DNA of 64,000 nucleotides from the NCBI GenBank assembly GCA_028692715.1, contig JAQUWU010000018.1, forward strand, positions 21,871 to 85,870, read 5' to 3'. The position numbers and the translations under genes are program-made. Source of the DNA: Paludibacter sp. (GTDB taxonomy: Bacteria; Bacteroidota; Bacteroidia; Bacteroidales; Paludibacteraceae). The first letter of the stretch is position 1. The number at the start of each line of letters is the position of its first letter. A model generated the notes under the pieces. It was not told where the DNA came from. It ran no database searches and worked only from the letters and a program-made list of their open reading frames with translations. Positions 1 to 8,589 of the stretch are shown one piece after another.

Positions 1-115
1 AGTCAACGCCAATAAGAATACCCCATACTAATGCAACAAATATTAGTAAAGCTAGAAGTACGTTTTTTAGCACAAATCCGCCAAAAGTTTCTTTCCAAAA
101 ATGTTTAAAGTCCAT
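1..115 (-). CDS. N-terminal fragment of a membrane-anchored protein (possibly PASTA-domain protein)
   Basis: Only the first 38 codons lie in the window, read leftwards from an ATG at 115. The peptide starts MDFKHFWKETFGGFV and continues into one hydrophobic helix (about residues 14-36), so a short cytoplasmic head is followed by a membrane anchor. Single-anchor PASTA proteins of Bacteroidales start in a similar way, but the diagnostic part lies outside the window, so the family is an inference. It lies downstream of rpmH on the same strand with a gap of about 136 bases. Confidence 0.45.
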   Translation of the reverse strand, partial: MDFKHFWKETFGGFVLKNVLLALLIFVALVWGILIGVD

Positions 116-251
116 AATTATAAAGAGAGTTAATAAAGCCCGAAAGTTGGTACAAAAATAGAGAAATTATTGTTTGCTAATGGCATAAAAACAAAAAAAG
201 TAAAAACTTACCAGAAGTCTTTACTTTTTTTATACTGTTTTAGCAAAATGA

Positions 252-410
252 TTAGTGTTTGTGACGACCTTCATCAGCAACACTAAGTTTTGTTCTACCT
301 TTGGCACGACGGGAAGCCAAAACGCGGCGTCCGTTTGCTGTTGCCATTCTTTCACGGAATCCGTGTTTATTTTTTCTTTTTCTCTGCGAAGGTTGGAATG
401 TCCTTTTCAT
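252..410 (-). CDS. rpmH: 50S ribosomal protein L34
   Basis: A 52-residue, very basic protein read on the minus strand from ATG at 410 to TAA at 252. It begins [19 protein letters not shown] and ends [15 protein letters not shown], which is the L34 pattern ([27 protein letters not shown]) at nearly full family length. L34 is a small structural protein of the large ribosomal subunit that binds 23S rRNA. A Bacteroidetes-type promoter lies about 50 bases upstream. The longer plus-strand frames over this region are antisense and have no family features. Confidence 0.97.
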   Translation of the reverse strand: MKRTFQPSQRKRKNKHGFRERMATANGRRVLASRRAKGRTKLSVADEGRHKH

Positions 411-458
411 TGCTTTCTGTATTTTGCGTTATTATTTTCTCTTTTCGTTTTGGGACTG

Positions 459-489
459 CAAAAATAGATGATTTTTTTGGAACTGCAAA
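459..489 (-). promoter_or_regulatory. Bacteroidetes-type promoter of rpmH
   Basis: On the minus strand a TTTG (-33 box, plus positions 486-489) is followed after 19 bases by TATTTTTG (459-466), a perfect match to the -7 box TAnnTTTG. The site lies about 50 bases before the rpmH start codon. Confidence 0.7.
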
Positions 490-499
490 CTGTTGATAA

Positions 500-865
500 C
501 TTTTTTATTCAATTTTCTTGTTCAAATCAAATAATTTTCACCCAAAACTCCTTTAATTTTATAAATTAATGACCTAATTGGTCTAAAGTATATGTGGAAT
601 TTATTTTATATTTTTGTTCATGAATAGTAAGTAGTAATAGTTTTCCATACTATAAGAACAGAAATACATAAAAAAACCAGTTTATCCTACTCTATACATT
701 TAAATCACCCTGATTCATTTAAATTTAATGACTTATCTTTGAGCCATAGCAAATGAATGAAATAATATTGTATAGGTAACCTTTAGTGCATAGGTAACAT
801 ATAAATAAAATGAAAAACTTCAAAACAAAGTACGAAAACATCGAATTACTATAGAATTTATAAAA
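500..865. other. Non-coding region upstream of the pectate lyase gene
   Basis: About 365 AT-rich bases with no credible gene. The nonamer ATAGGTAAC occurs at 772-780 and again at 790-798, 18 bases apart on the same face of the helix, 68-94 bases before the lyase start. This could be a direct-repeat site for an activator of the pectin genes. No perfect TAnnTTTG box was seen close to the start codon. Confidence 0.35.
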
Positions 866-3001
866 ATGAAAAAAATTACAGCTCAAAACATTTTAATTGC
901 ATTTCTTTTATTATTCTCATTTTTTTCTTTAGCCGAAAACACACCCGCTTTCCCGGGTGCTGAAGGTTTTGGACGTTACACTACCGGTGGCCGTGGAGGA
1001 ACAGTTTATCATGTAACATCACTGGCAGATGATGGCTCAACGGGAACTTTTCGATGGGCAATGGAGCAAGGAGGAAAACGTACCATAGTTTTTGATGTTT
1101 CAGGAACGGTTCATTTAACTTCTGCATTAGCATTACGAAACGGAAATATTACTATTGCCGGCCAAACTGCACCGGGAGATGGAATATGCATAGCCGACTA
1201 TCCTTTTACGATTAATGCAAGCAATGTCATTATCCGATTTATACGTTTCAGACTTGGGAACAAGTTTGTTGCTTATCACGAAGGTGATGGTTTAGGCGGA
1301 ATGGATCAGCAAAATATTATGGTGGACCATTGTTCGATAAGTTGGAGTATTGACGAATGTTGTTCAGTTTACGGGAATAAAAATATGACATTACAATGGT
1401 GTATTGTTTCACAAAGTCTACGTAATTCCGGACATGAAAAAGGAGCTCATGGATATGGTGGCAATTGGGGAGGTTCCGGTGCAAGTTATCATCATAACCT
1501 GCTGGCACATCACGATAGTCGCACTCCTCGCCTTGGACCGCGTGCAAGCACACAAACCGACGAGCGTATGGATTACCGAAATAATGTAATTTACAACTGG
1601 GGTGGAAACGGTTGTTATGGTGGAGAAGGCATGAATGTAAATATTGTAAACAATTATTATAAACCAGGTCCGGGGACAAATACCAGAAGTACATCTATAC
1701 GTTACAGAATTGCTGCCATTGGCATACGTACAAGTTCTTATGTAGCTACATACACTGCTTTTGCACCTATGTTACATGTGTGGGGCGATTATTATGTTAC
1801 TGGTAACAAAATGAATGGTTACAGTGATGTTACTGCCGACAACTGGACGAAAGGCATTTACGAGCAAATCACTAATTCTAGTGTGGATAACACTTTTACT
1901 TCGACAACAAAAGATACTATGAAAATTGATTCTCCAATTGAATATGTTTATACCACCACACAATCTCCTGAAATTGCATACGAAAAAGTGTTGCAATATG
2001 CCGGAGCATCACATTCGCGCGATTGGGTGGATAGCTTAATGGTTTCTGATACACGCAATGGTTTTGCAACTTATACCGGATCTGGAAGTGGAGATATTTC
2101 CGGAATTATTGATTCGCAAGATGATAATAAACCTGCCAATGCGCCTTCAGATTGGGATGCATGGCCAACACTACAAAGTACAACTCCTCTGACCGACACT
2201 GATAAAGATGGGATTCCGGATGCATGGGAAAGTGCAAATGGATTGAATCCGAGTCTTGCAAGCGATGCTAATACCTATAATTTAGATGGTTATACAATGC
2301 TAGAAGTTTATATGAACAGTCTGGTTGCAAATATTATGACGAATGAAAATGAAGGTGGCGTTGTTTCAGGCTATACAGAAGGTTCAACAAACAGCGATTA
2401 TAAATTAATTTCCTTATATCAACAAACATATATTGGTAGTTCAGGAGCATCTTCTCCGTGGTTATTCGATGGTGGATATAATATTAGCAATGGAAATGGG
2501 AAAACATATACAACAGGAAGCGAATTAGGTGTAAAATACTCTTCAGGAGTAAAATTTACGGTGAATTTACCAAATGGTGCTACAGTAGACAGTGTTAAAT
2601 TTAGTGGTTACGATAATTATAGTGGAGCTGATTCATATCTGAGCGAATTAAACGGGACTACTTACAGTGCAACCGACTATGTTTATACTCAGAAAGAGGC
2701 CAACGGGAATTATGTTTTAGGCAGTCATACAATTCCATTTGCAACACCGGTTGCAGGTTCATTTAGTTTTACTTTTGGAGGGAATCAGGTAGTTATGTCA
2801 ATTGAGTTAAGTGTTAAAACTGCTACTGGGATTAAAAATTATTCGGTACTGCCTCTTGACCCCAACAAACTGGTGAATGTTTACACAATAGATGGTCGGA
2901 TACTGAAATCAAATGTATTACGTAGAGAAGCTACTAATCATTTATTAAATGGAATTTATATCATTGATGGACAAAAAATAATGATAAACAATCGATATTA
3001 A
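866..3001 (+). CDS. Secreted pectate lyase (PL1 family) with C-terminal sorting-like domain
   Basis: A 711-residue protein with a signal peptide (about residues 1-23). The parallel beta-helix begins with AFPGAEGFGRYTTGGRGG, the usual start of Bacteroidetes PL1 lyases, followed by VDHCSISWSIDE and the segment RTPRLGPR, which holds the likely catalytic arginine region. The enzyme should cleave polygalacturonate by beta-elimination. A calcium-binding thrombospondin type 3-like motif DTDKDGIPDAWE lies near residue 447. A beta-sandwich (about 500-650) follows, and the last 40 residues (VYTIDGRILKS to NGIYIIDG) resemble a T9SS sorting domain. It heads the pectin cluster and is followed by a strong terminator, so it is probably its own transcription unit. 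Confidence 0.92.
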   Translation: MKKITAQNILIAFLLLFSFFSLAENTPAFPGAEGFGRYTTGGRGGTVYHVTSLADDGSTGTFRWAMEQGGKRTIVFDVSGTVHLTSALALRNGNITIAGQTAPGDGICIADYPFTINASNVIIRFIRFRLGNKFVAYHEGDGLGGMDQQNIMVDHCSISWSIDECCSVYGNKNMTLQWCIVSQSLRNSGHEKGAHGYGGNWGGSGASYHHNLLAHHDSRTPRLGPRASTQTDERMDYRNNVIYNWGGNGCYGGEGMNVNIVNNYYKPGPGTNTRSTSIRYRIAAIGIRTSSYVATYTAFAPMLHVWGDYYVTGNKMNGYSDVTADNWTKGIYEQITNSSVDNTFTSTTKDTMKIDSPIEYVYTTTQSPEIAYEKVLQYAGASHSRDWVDSLMVSDTRNGFATYTGSGSGDISGIIDSQDDNKPANAPSDWDAWPTLQSTTPLTDTDKDGIPDAWESANGLNPSLASDANTYNLDGYTMLEVYMNSLVANIMTNENEGGVVSGYTEGSTNSDYKLISLYQQTYIGSSGASSPWLFDGGYNISNGNGKTYTTGSELGVKYSSGVKFTVNLPNGATVDSVKFSGYDNYSGADSYLSELNGTTYSATDYVYTQKEANGNYVLGSHTIPFATPVAGSFSFTFGGNQVVMSIELSVKTATGIKNYSVLPLDPNKLVNVYTIDGRILKSNVLRREATNHLLNGIYIIDGQKIMINNRY

Positions 3002-3019
3002 AAAAAATAAAAACACTTT

Positions 3020-3059
3020 ACAGTTCGCTTAACAATAGGTTGAGCGAACTGTTTTTTTT
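3020..3059 (+). terminator. Rho-independent terminator after the pectate lyase gene
   Basis: The arms ACAGTTCGCT and AGCGAACTGT pair around an 11-12 base loop and are followed directly by a run of T. It lies 19 bases after the lyase stop codon. Confidence 0.9.
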
Positions 3060-3144
3060 ATGGAGAATTATACAATTATATGTCTATCCATTTCATTTAC
3101 TGTCTTTTCAACAAGCAGACATCAAATCATAAGGAAAAAAATTG

Positions 3145-3152
3145 TAAATTTG
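3145..3152 (+). promoter_or_regulatory. Probable -7 box for the GH28-GH2 operon
   Basis: TAAATTTG matches TAnnTTTG exactly, 38 bases before the GH28 start and after the preceding terminator. No clear TTTG -33 box lies at the expected distance, so an activator may be needed. Confidence 0.5.
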
Positions 3153-3189
3153 AAACTCAAAATACTATCAACACAAAAATTTATACAAA

Positions 3190-4518
3190 ATGAAACACAG
3201 CATTACTTTGACTATTTGTTTGTTGGCAATTATGCAAGTCTCTTGTAGTCAAAAAATAAGGAAAGATTTATTTCCCGATGGAACAAAAATACCTGCATGG
3301 TTTTCAGACACAACGAAAATAAAACCCGAAAATCTTGGTAAACAATATGTTATTACCAACTTTGGAGTTGTAAACGACAGTAACTTACTTCAAACAAAAG
3401 CTATTCAGGCGATTATCGACAAAGCTTCTGAAAATGGAGGTGGTGTTATCATTATCCCCAAAGGAATATTTTTAAGCGGAGCATTATTTTTCAAACCAAA
3501 AACGCATTTGCATGTTTCAGAAGGTGCAGTATTGAAAGGCTCCGACGACATTTCCAATTATCCTTTTATTCCTTCGAGAATGGAAGGGCAAAACCTTGAT
3601 TATTTTGCAGCTTTGGTAAATGCTTATGGAGTTGACGGTTTCACCATTTCCGGAAAAGGAACGATTGATGGCAATGGCAAAAAATACTGGGAAGCTTTTT
3701 GGGAGAGAAGAAAAGAAAATGCTAAGTGTACCAACCTCGAAGTTTCGAGGCCTCGATTGGTTTTTATCCGCAACAGTAACGACGTTCAGGTTCAGGATGT
3801 AAAACTTCATAACTCCGGTTTTTGGACTAGCCATTATTATCAATGTAAAAATGTGAAGATTCTGGATTTACACATTTTCTCACCTCACACCACCTTTAAA
3901 GCTCCAAGTACCGATGCTATCGATCTTGATATCTGTTCAAATGTTCTCGTTAGAGGTTGCTATATGTCGGTAAACGACGATGCCATAGCCCTGAAAGGCG
4001 GAAAAGGACCAACAGCTGATACAGACCCAAATAATGGAGAAAACACCAATGTTATAATTGAAAATTGTGAGTTCGGATTTTGTCACTCGGCTTTGACTTG
4101 CGGAAGCGAATCAATTCACAACAAAAATATTCTAATGCGTAATTGTAAAGTCAACGATGCTTCAAGAGTTTTATGGTTAAAAATGCGTCCTGATACTCCT
4201 CAGAAATACGAATATATCACCGTCGAAAATGTAACCGGACAAGCCAACAGCCTGATTTATGTAAAACCATGGACACAATTTTTTGACCTGAAAGGAAGAA
4301 AAGATGTACCGCTTTCTTATTCAGATCATATCACCTTGAAAAATATTACAATGAAATGCAAGGTTTTTTACGATGTAAAAATTACAGAATATGACAAACT
4401 TTCGAATTTTACTTTCGAAAATTTAAACATTAAGACTGAAAATGATTCCATTGATAAAAGCATTGTGAACAGTTTTATTCTCAAAAATGTGATGCTAAAC
4501 AATAAATTGGTGAATTGA
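3190..4518 (+). CDS. GH28 polygalacturonase-like lipoprotein
   Basis: A 442-residue beta-helix enzyme. The N-terminus MKHSITLTICLLAIMQVSCSQ has a lipobox with Cys at residue 19, so it is probably a lipoprotein of the outer membrane or periplasm. The GH28 Asp motifs appear as STDAIDL (D242, D245) and NDDAIAL (D263, D264). The usual GHG motif is replaced by CGSES and the RIK motif by WLKMRP, so the substrate may not be plain homogalacturonan; a galacturonic-acid or rhamnogalacturonan exo-activity is possible. GH28 enzymes hydrolyse by inversion. It lies 36 bases before the GH2 gene, probably in one operon. Confidence 0.88.
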   Translation: MKHSITLTICLLAIMQVSCSQKIRKDLFPDGTKIPAWFSDTTKIKPENLGKQYVITNFGVVNDSNLLQTKAIQAIIDKASENGGGVIIIPKGIFLSGALFFKPKTHLHVSEGAVLKGSDDISNYPFIPSRMEGQNLDYFAALVNAYGVDGFTISGKGTIDGNGKKYWEAFWERRKENAKCTNLEVSRPRLVFIRNSNDVQVQDVKLHNSGFWTSHYYQCKNVKILDLHIFSPHTTFKAPSTDAIDLDICSNVLVRGCYMSVNDDAIALKGGKGPTADTDPNNGENTNVIIENCEFGFCHSALTCGSESIHNKNILMRNCKVNDASRVLWLKMRPDTPQKYEYITVENVTGQANSLIYVKPWTQFFDLKGRKDVPLSYSDHITLKNITMKCKVFYDVKITEYDKLSNFTFENLNIKTENDSIDKSIVNSFILKNVMLNNKLVN

Positions 4519-4554
4519 AAAAAAATAGTCTGATAACTTTAATCATAAACTATC

Positions 4555-6990
4555 ATGAGTAAAAAATCATTTTCGGTAATTATTCTGATTTTATTGTCAT
4601 TCTCTATTTTCTCTAAAGCAGAAGTCAGAACAGAAATTGTGTTGACCGATTATTGGAAATTTCAAAAAGGGAAAGTTGAGCAAGCCTATCAGAAAGATTT
4701 TGACGATTCGAAATGGGAATCGGTTACAGTTCCTCATGATTGGGCTATCTATGGGCCATTTGACAAAGAAATTGACAAACAATCCGTTGCTATTGAACAA
4801 AACGGTGAAAAAATTGCCCGCGAAAAGACCGGACGCACAGGGGCTTTGCCTTATATTGGCGAAGGTTGGTACCGCAACCAGTTCACACTTCCAGATTATA
4901 AAAAAGGACAAAAAGTTTTGATTATTTTTGATGGAGCAATGAGTGAACCAACAATTTACCTGAACGGCGAAAAAGTGGGAGAATGGGGTTATGGTTATAG
5001 CTATTTCTATTTCGATATTTCTAAAAATATTATCGAAAATGGAAAGAATACACTGGCTGTTCATTTAAACAATCGCCCCATGTCATCACGGTGGTATCCC
5101 GGAGCTGGATTGTATCGTAAAGTTAGACTTATTATAAAAGAAGACGAAAATATTACTCAATGGGGCACTTCTATTACTACGCCGTTAATTACCAAAGACA
5201 TGGCAAGAGTAAACATCAAAACTCGTGTCAACGGAGAAAACCTGCGATTAGAAACAGGTATTTTTGATGCCAATGGGAAAAAAGTTTCTGAAAATTCGTC
5301 CTCAACGCAGTTTGGGAATGAATTTAACCAAAACATAAAGCTGGAAAAACCGAATTTATGGAGTCCTGAAACACCCTATTTGTATACAGCCCTAACAAAA
5401 CTTTTTGCCGGAGAAATTTTGAAAGATGAAGTCACAACAAAGTTTGGAGTGCGGGAAATCAAATACGAAGCAACCAAAGGTTTCAGCCTGAACGGACAGG
5501 TTCGAAAATTCAAAGGTGTATGCTTACATCACGATTTAGGCCCGTTGGGAACAGCCATCAATAAATCCGCATTACGCCGTCAATTGACCATTTTAAAAGA
5601 CATGGGTTGCGATGCTATTCGCAGTTCGCACAATATGCCATCGTTGGAGCAACTGGAATTATGCGACGAAATGGGCTTTATGTTTTTGGCTGAAAGTTTC
5701 GACGAATGGGCAAAACCAAAAGTAAAAAACGGTTATCATTTATTTTTTGATGAATATGCTGAAAAAGATGTTGTGAACTTGGTACAAGCCACCCGAAATC
5801 ATCCATGCATTGTAATGTGGAGTGCTGGAAACGAAGTCCCCGACCAATGGGGCTCCGAAGGTGTAAAACGAGCAAAATGGTTGCAGGAAATTTTCCATCG
5901 CGAAGATCCGACCCGACCCGTAACTGTTGGTATGGATCAGGTAAAAGCAACTATGAGTTCGGGATTTGGCGCATTGCTGGATATTCCCGGACTTAATTAC
6001 CGCGTAAACTTGTACGATGAAGCTTTCAAAGTTTTTCCACAGGGATTTATTTTAGGTTCGGAAACCGCATCAACCATTAGTTCAAGAGGAATTTATAAAT
6101 TTCCAGTCGAGCAGTTTAAAAATAAAAAATACGACGATCATCAATGTTCTTCCTATGATTTGGAAGCTTGCAGTTGGTCGAATGTTCCCGATATTGATTT
6201 CGTGGAGCAGGATGATAAACCTTGGGTTATTGGAGAATTTGTTTGGACAGGATTTGATTATCTGGGCGAACCAACTCCTTACGATGAAGTCTGGCCTTCG
6301 CGCAGTTCATATTTCGGAATCAACGACTTAGCCGGATTACCAAAAGATCGTTTTTATTTATATCGCAGTCGTTGGAATACAAAGGATGCCACCTTGCATA
6401 TTCTTCCCCACTGGAATTGGAAAGGTCGTGAAGGTCAAATAACCCCTGTTTTTGCTTATACAAGCTACAAAAGTGCCGAACTTTTTGTAAACGGAGAAAG
6501 TATGGGTATTCAACATAAAAATGATTCAACCATTCAAAACCGTTATCGATTAATGTGGATGAATGTAAAATACGAACCTGGAACATTGAAAGTTGTAGCT
6601 TACGATAATGACGGAAAAGTTGCAGCAACTGAAGAAATTCGTACAGCAGGAAAACCTTATCGTATCATTCTTCAACCGGATCGTTCGACCATTAAAGCAG
6701 ATGGCAACGATATTTCATTTGTGACAGTCTCGGTAGTGGATAAAAACGGAGTTCCCTGCCCTACCGCCACCAGCCAATTGACTTTTGATGTAACTGGAAA
6801 TGCAAAATACCGTGCAGCTTGTAACGGCGATGCTACTTCGCTTGAACTTTTTCATTTACCAACCATGAAATTGTTCAGTGGAAAACTTGTTGTGCTGGTA
6901 CAATCCGATACGAAAGTTGGTGATATTAAATTAATTGTAAAAGGAAAAGGATTGAAAACGGCTAATCTTAATTTAAAATCAGAAAAGTGA
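4555..6990 (+). CDS. Glycoside hydrolase family 2 (beta-galactosidase-like)
   Basis: An 811-residue protein with an export signal (about residues 1-22). The GH2 order is visible: sugar-binding jelly roll (TVPHDWAIYGPF, EGWYRNQF), immunoglobulin-like domain, TIM barrel and C-terminal accessory domains (about 610-811). The predicted acid/base is E427 in WSAGNEVPDQ and the nucleophile E561 in WVIGEFVWTGFDYLGE. The family retains anomeric configuration; members of this type (with DUF4982-like tails) release terminal beta-galactose or beta-glucuronic residues. Between two GH28 genes it probably trims pectin side chains. The exact sugar cannot be read from the sequence. Confidence 0.88.
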   Translation: MSKKSFSVIILILLSFSIFSKAEVRTEIVLTDYWKFQKGKVEQAYQKDFDDSKWESVTVPHDWAIYGPFDKEIDKQSVAIEQNGEKIAREKTGRTGALPYIGEGWYRNQFTLPDYKKGQKVLIIFDGAMSEPTIYLNGEKVGEWGYGYSYFYFDISKNIIENGKNTLAVHLNNRPMSSRWYPGAGLYRKVRLIIKEDENITQWGTSITTPLITKDMARVNIKTRVNGENLRLETGIFDANGKKVSENSSSTQFGNEFNQNIKLEKPNLWSPETPYLYTALTKLFAGEILKDEVTTKFGVREIKYEATKGFSLNGQVRKFKGVCLHHDLGPLGTAINKSALRRQLTILKDMGCDAIRSSHNMPSLEQLELCDEMGFMFLAESFDEWAKPKVKNGYHLFFDEYAEKDVVNLVQATRNHPCIVMWSAGNEVPDQWGSEGVKRAKWLQEIFHREDPTRPVTVGMDQVKATMSSGFGALLDIPGLNYRVNLYDEAFKVFPQGFILGSETASTISSRGIYKFPVEQFKNKKYDDHQCSSYDLEACSWSNVPDIDFVEQDDKPWVIGEFVWTGFDYLGEPTPYDEVWPSRSSYFGINDLAGLPKDRFYLYRSRWNTKDATLHILPHWNWKGREGQITPVFAYTSYKSAELFVNGESMGIQHKNDSTIQNRYRLMWMNVKYEPGTLKVVAYDNDGKVAATEEIRTAGKPYRIILQPDRSTIKADGNDISFVTVSVVDKNGVPCPTATSQLTFDVTGNAKYRAACNGDATSLELFHLPTMKLFSGKLVVLVQSDTKVGDIKLIVKGKGLKTANLNLKSEK

Positions 6991-7075
6991 TTTAAAAATT
7001 AATACATCTGAATTTCTACGTGTTGCATAAAAAAGAAAACTAACAACCACTTCTAAATGATAAGTCAAAATTTTT

Positions 7076-7982
7076 ATGTAAAATATCATAGTAGGATTAG
7101 GCGAAATTTTATGGGATATATTACCCAATGGGAAAGTGTTAGGTGGTGCTCCGGCTAACTTTGCCTATCATGTTTCTCAGTTTGGGTTTGACGGACGTGT
7201 TATTAGTGCCTTTGACAATGATAAATTAGGTGATGAAATTATTGAGAACCTTGATAATAAAGTATTGAAATACATTGTGGAAAAAACGCCATACCCTACA
7301 GGTAATGTAGTGGTTACATTAGATAGTAAAGGAATTCCCCGGTATGAAATAACACAAAATGTGGCGTGGGATAATATTCCTTTCACACCCGAAATGGAAA
7401 AAATGGCGCGCAAAACAAAAACTGTATGTTTCGGATCGTTGGCACAACGTAGTCAAACATCCCGAATCACAATTCATCATTTTTTAAACCTTTTACCTTC
7501 CGATGTTTAAAAGTTTTCGATATAAATTTACGTCAGCATTTTTATTCCTATGAAGTTATTCATAATTCATTATCTCGCTGTAATATACTGAAAATAAACG
7601 ATGAAGAAGTTGTGCAGGTTGCAAAACTTTTCGGATGGGAAAATAAATCAGAGTTGTAAATTTGTAACCAATTACTCGAAAATTATACACTAAAAAAGGT
7701 TGTGCTGACAAAAGGCACACAGGGTAGTTATGTAATTTCGCAAACTGAAACGTCATTTAAACCAACTCTTGTGGTTGAAGTTGCCGATACAGTAGGAGCT
7801 GGCTATTCTTTTACTGCCGGATTTAATCCTCACTTTTGAAAGGTAAAAGCCTTGCAGAAGCTCACCAAATTGCTGTAGAAGTTGCATCATTTGTTTGTAC
7901 ACAACATGGTGCAATGCCGATATTGCCTGATTCTATTTTAAAAAAACAAATTGAATCTGATGCTTTTACCCTGATTAAATAA
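7076..7982 (+). pseudogene. Decayed PfkB-family sugar kinase (fructokinase-like)
   Basis: Joined frames give a nearly full PfkB kinase: IIVGLGEILWDILPNGK, LGGAPANFAYHVSQFGFDG, then KVFDINLRQHFY, VVLTKGTQGSYV and the C-terminal DTVGAGYSFTAGF. At least five lesions are visible. The ATG at 7076 is followed at once by TAA. A base is lost near 7504-7512, where VLKVFDINLR breaks. TAA stops the frame after KSEL near 7656. The catalytic base Asp of GAGDSF is Tyr. A second frame break comes soon after, near 7825-7840, ahead of KGKSLAEAHQIAVEVASFVC. Conservation in every frame segment shows the decay is recent. It probably phosphorylated a sugar released by the cluster. Confidence 0.9.
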
Positions 7983-8011
7983 AAACCAAAATCAACCAAT
8001 CAAGAAAAATA

Positions 8012-8455
8012 ATGGCAAATAAAACTTCACAACACATTTTAGGAACTTCAGCAAATCTTTTGGGGTTTTGTTTATTTGTAATTACTTCTTTGCACATAGC
8101 AAATAAGTCCGAAGGAAGTTTGATTGATGAATTTACTTCTATTGTTGCATTATTTCTAACAATTTCGTCTGTGTTTTCCTTTATTTCAATCAAGACGGAA
8201 GACAAGCAACGTGAAAAGAAATTTGAACTACTTGCTGACTATTTATTTATTATTTCATTAATAGGCGTTTTTGGAATAATTTTATTTATAATTGTGAATT
8301 TCTGGAGTAAAATAACTGATTCATTCCTTTTACTACATTTTTTTATAATTTATTACCTTTACTCAAAAAGCTGGACAAAAAAACCAATTATCTCTCTAAT
8401 CCAATTTCATAGCATTAATATTCAAGAACTTACAGTTTATCTTGACTCTTTCTGA
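8012..8455 (+). CDS. Small integral membrane protein of unknown function
   Basis: A 147-residue hydrophobic protein with about four membrane segments (near residues 10-28, 40-60, 75-97, 103-118) and a charged loop EDKQREKKFE between the second and third. No enzymatic motif is seen. Short membrane proteins of this kind (start MANKTSQHILGTSANLLGF) are familiar from Bacteroidetes, but I know no function. The last 30 residues look less regular than the rest, so the natural end may have shifted. A minus-strand frame over the same bases looks like its shadow. Confidence 0.65.
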   Translation: MANKTSQHILGTSANLLGFCLFVITSLHIANKSEGSLIDEFTSIVALFLTISSVFSFISIKTEDKQREKKFELLADYLFIISLIGVFGIILFIIVNFWSKITDSFLLLHFFIIYYLYSKSWTKKPIISLIQFHSINIQELTVYLDSF

Positions 8456-8589
8456 TTTCCCTCCTTTATATATACAGATATAAAATTATGTGAATGCCTC
8501 AACAAAATGGCAATTATGTTTTTATCTTTGAAAATTAACAAAAAACTTTTTTGACTAGAATATTACTGTAATTTTCAAAAAACACACAA

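Noticed and set aside
255-496. Plus-strand ORFs of about 70 codons
   Set aside because: They are antisense to rpmH, rich in Cys and Phe and without family features.
7975-8205. Minus-strand ORF of 76 codons
   Set aside because: It mirrors the membrane protein on the plus strand, which has a coherent helix pattern.
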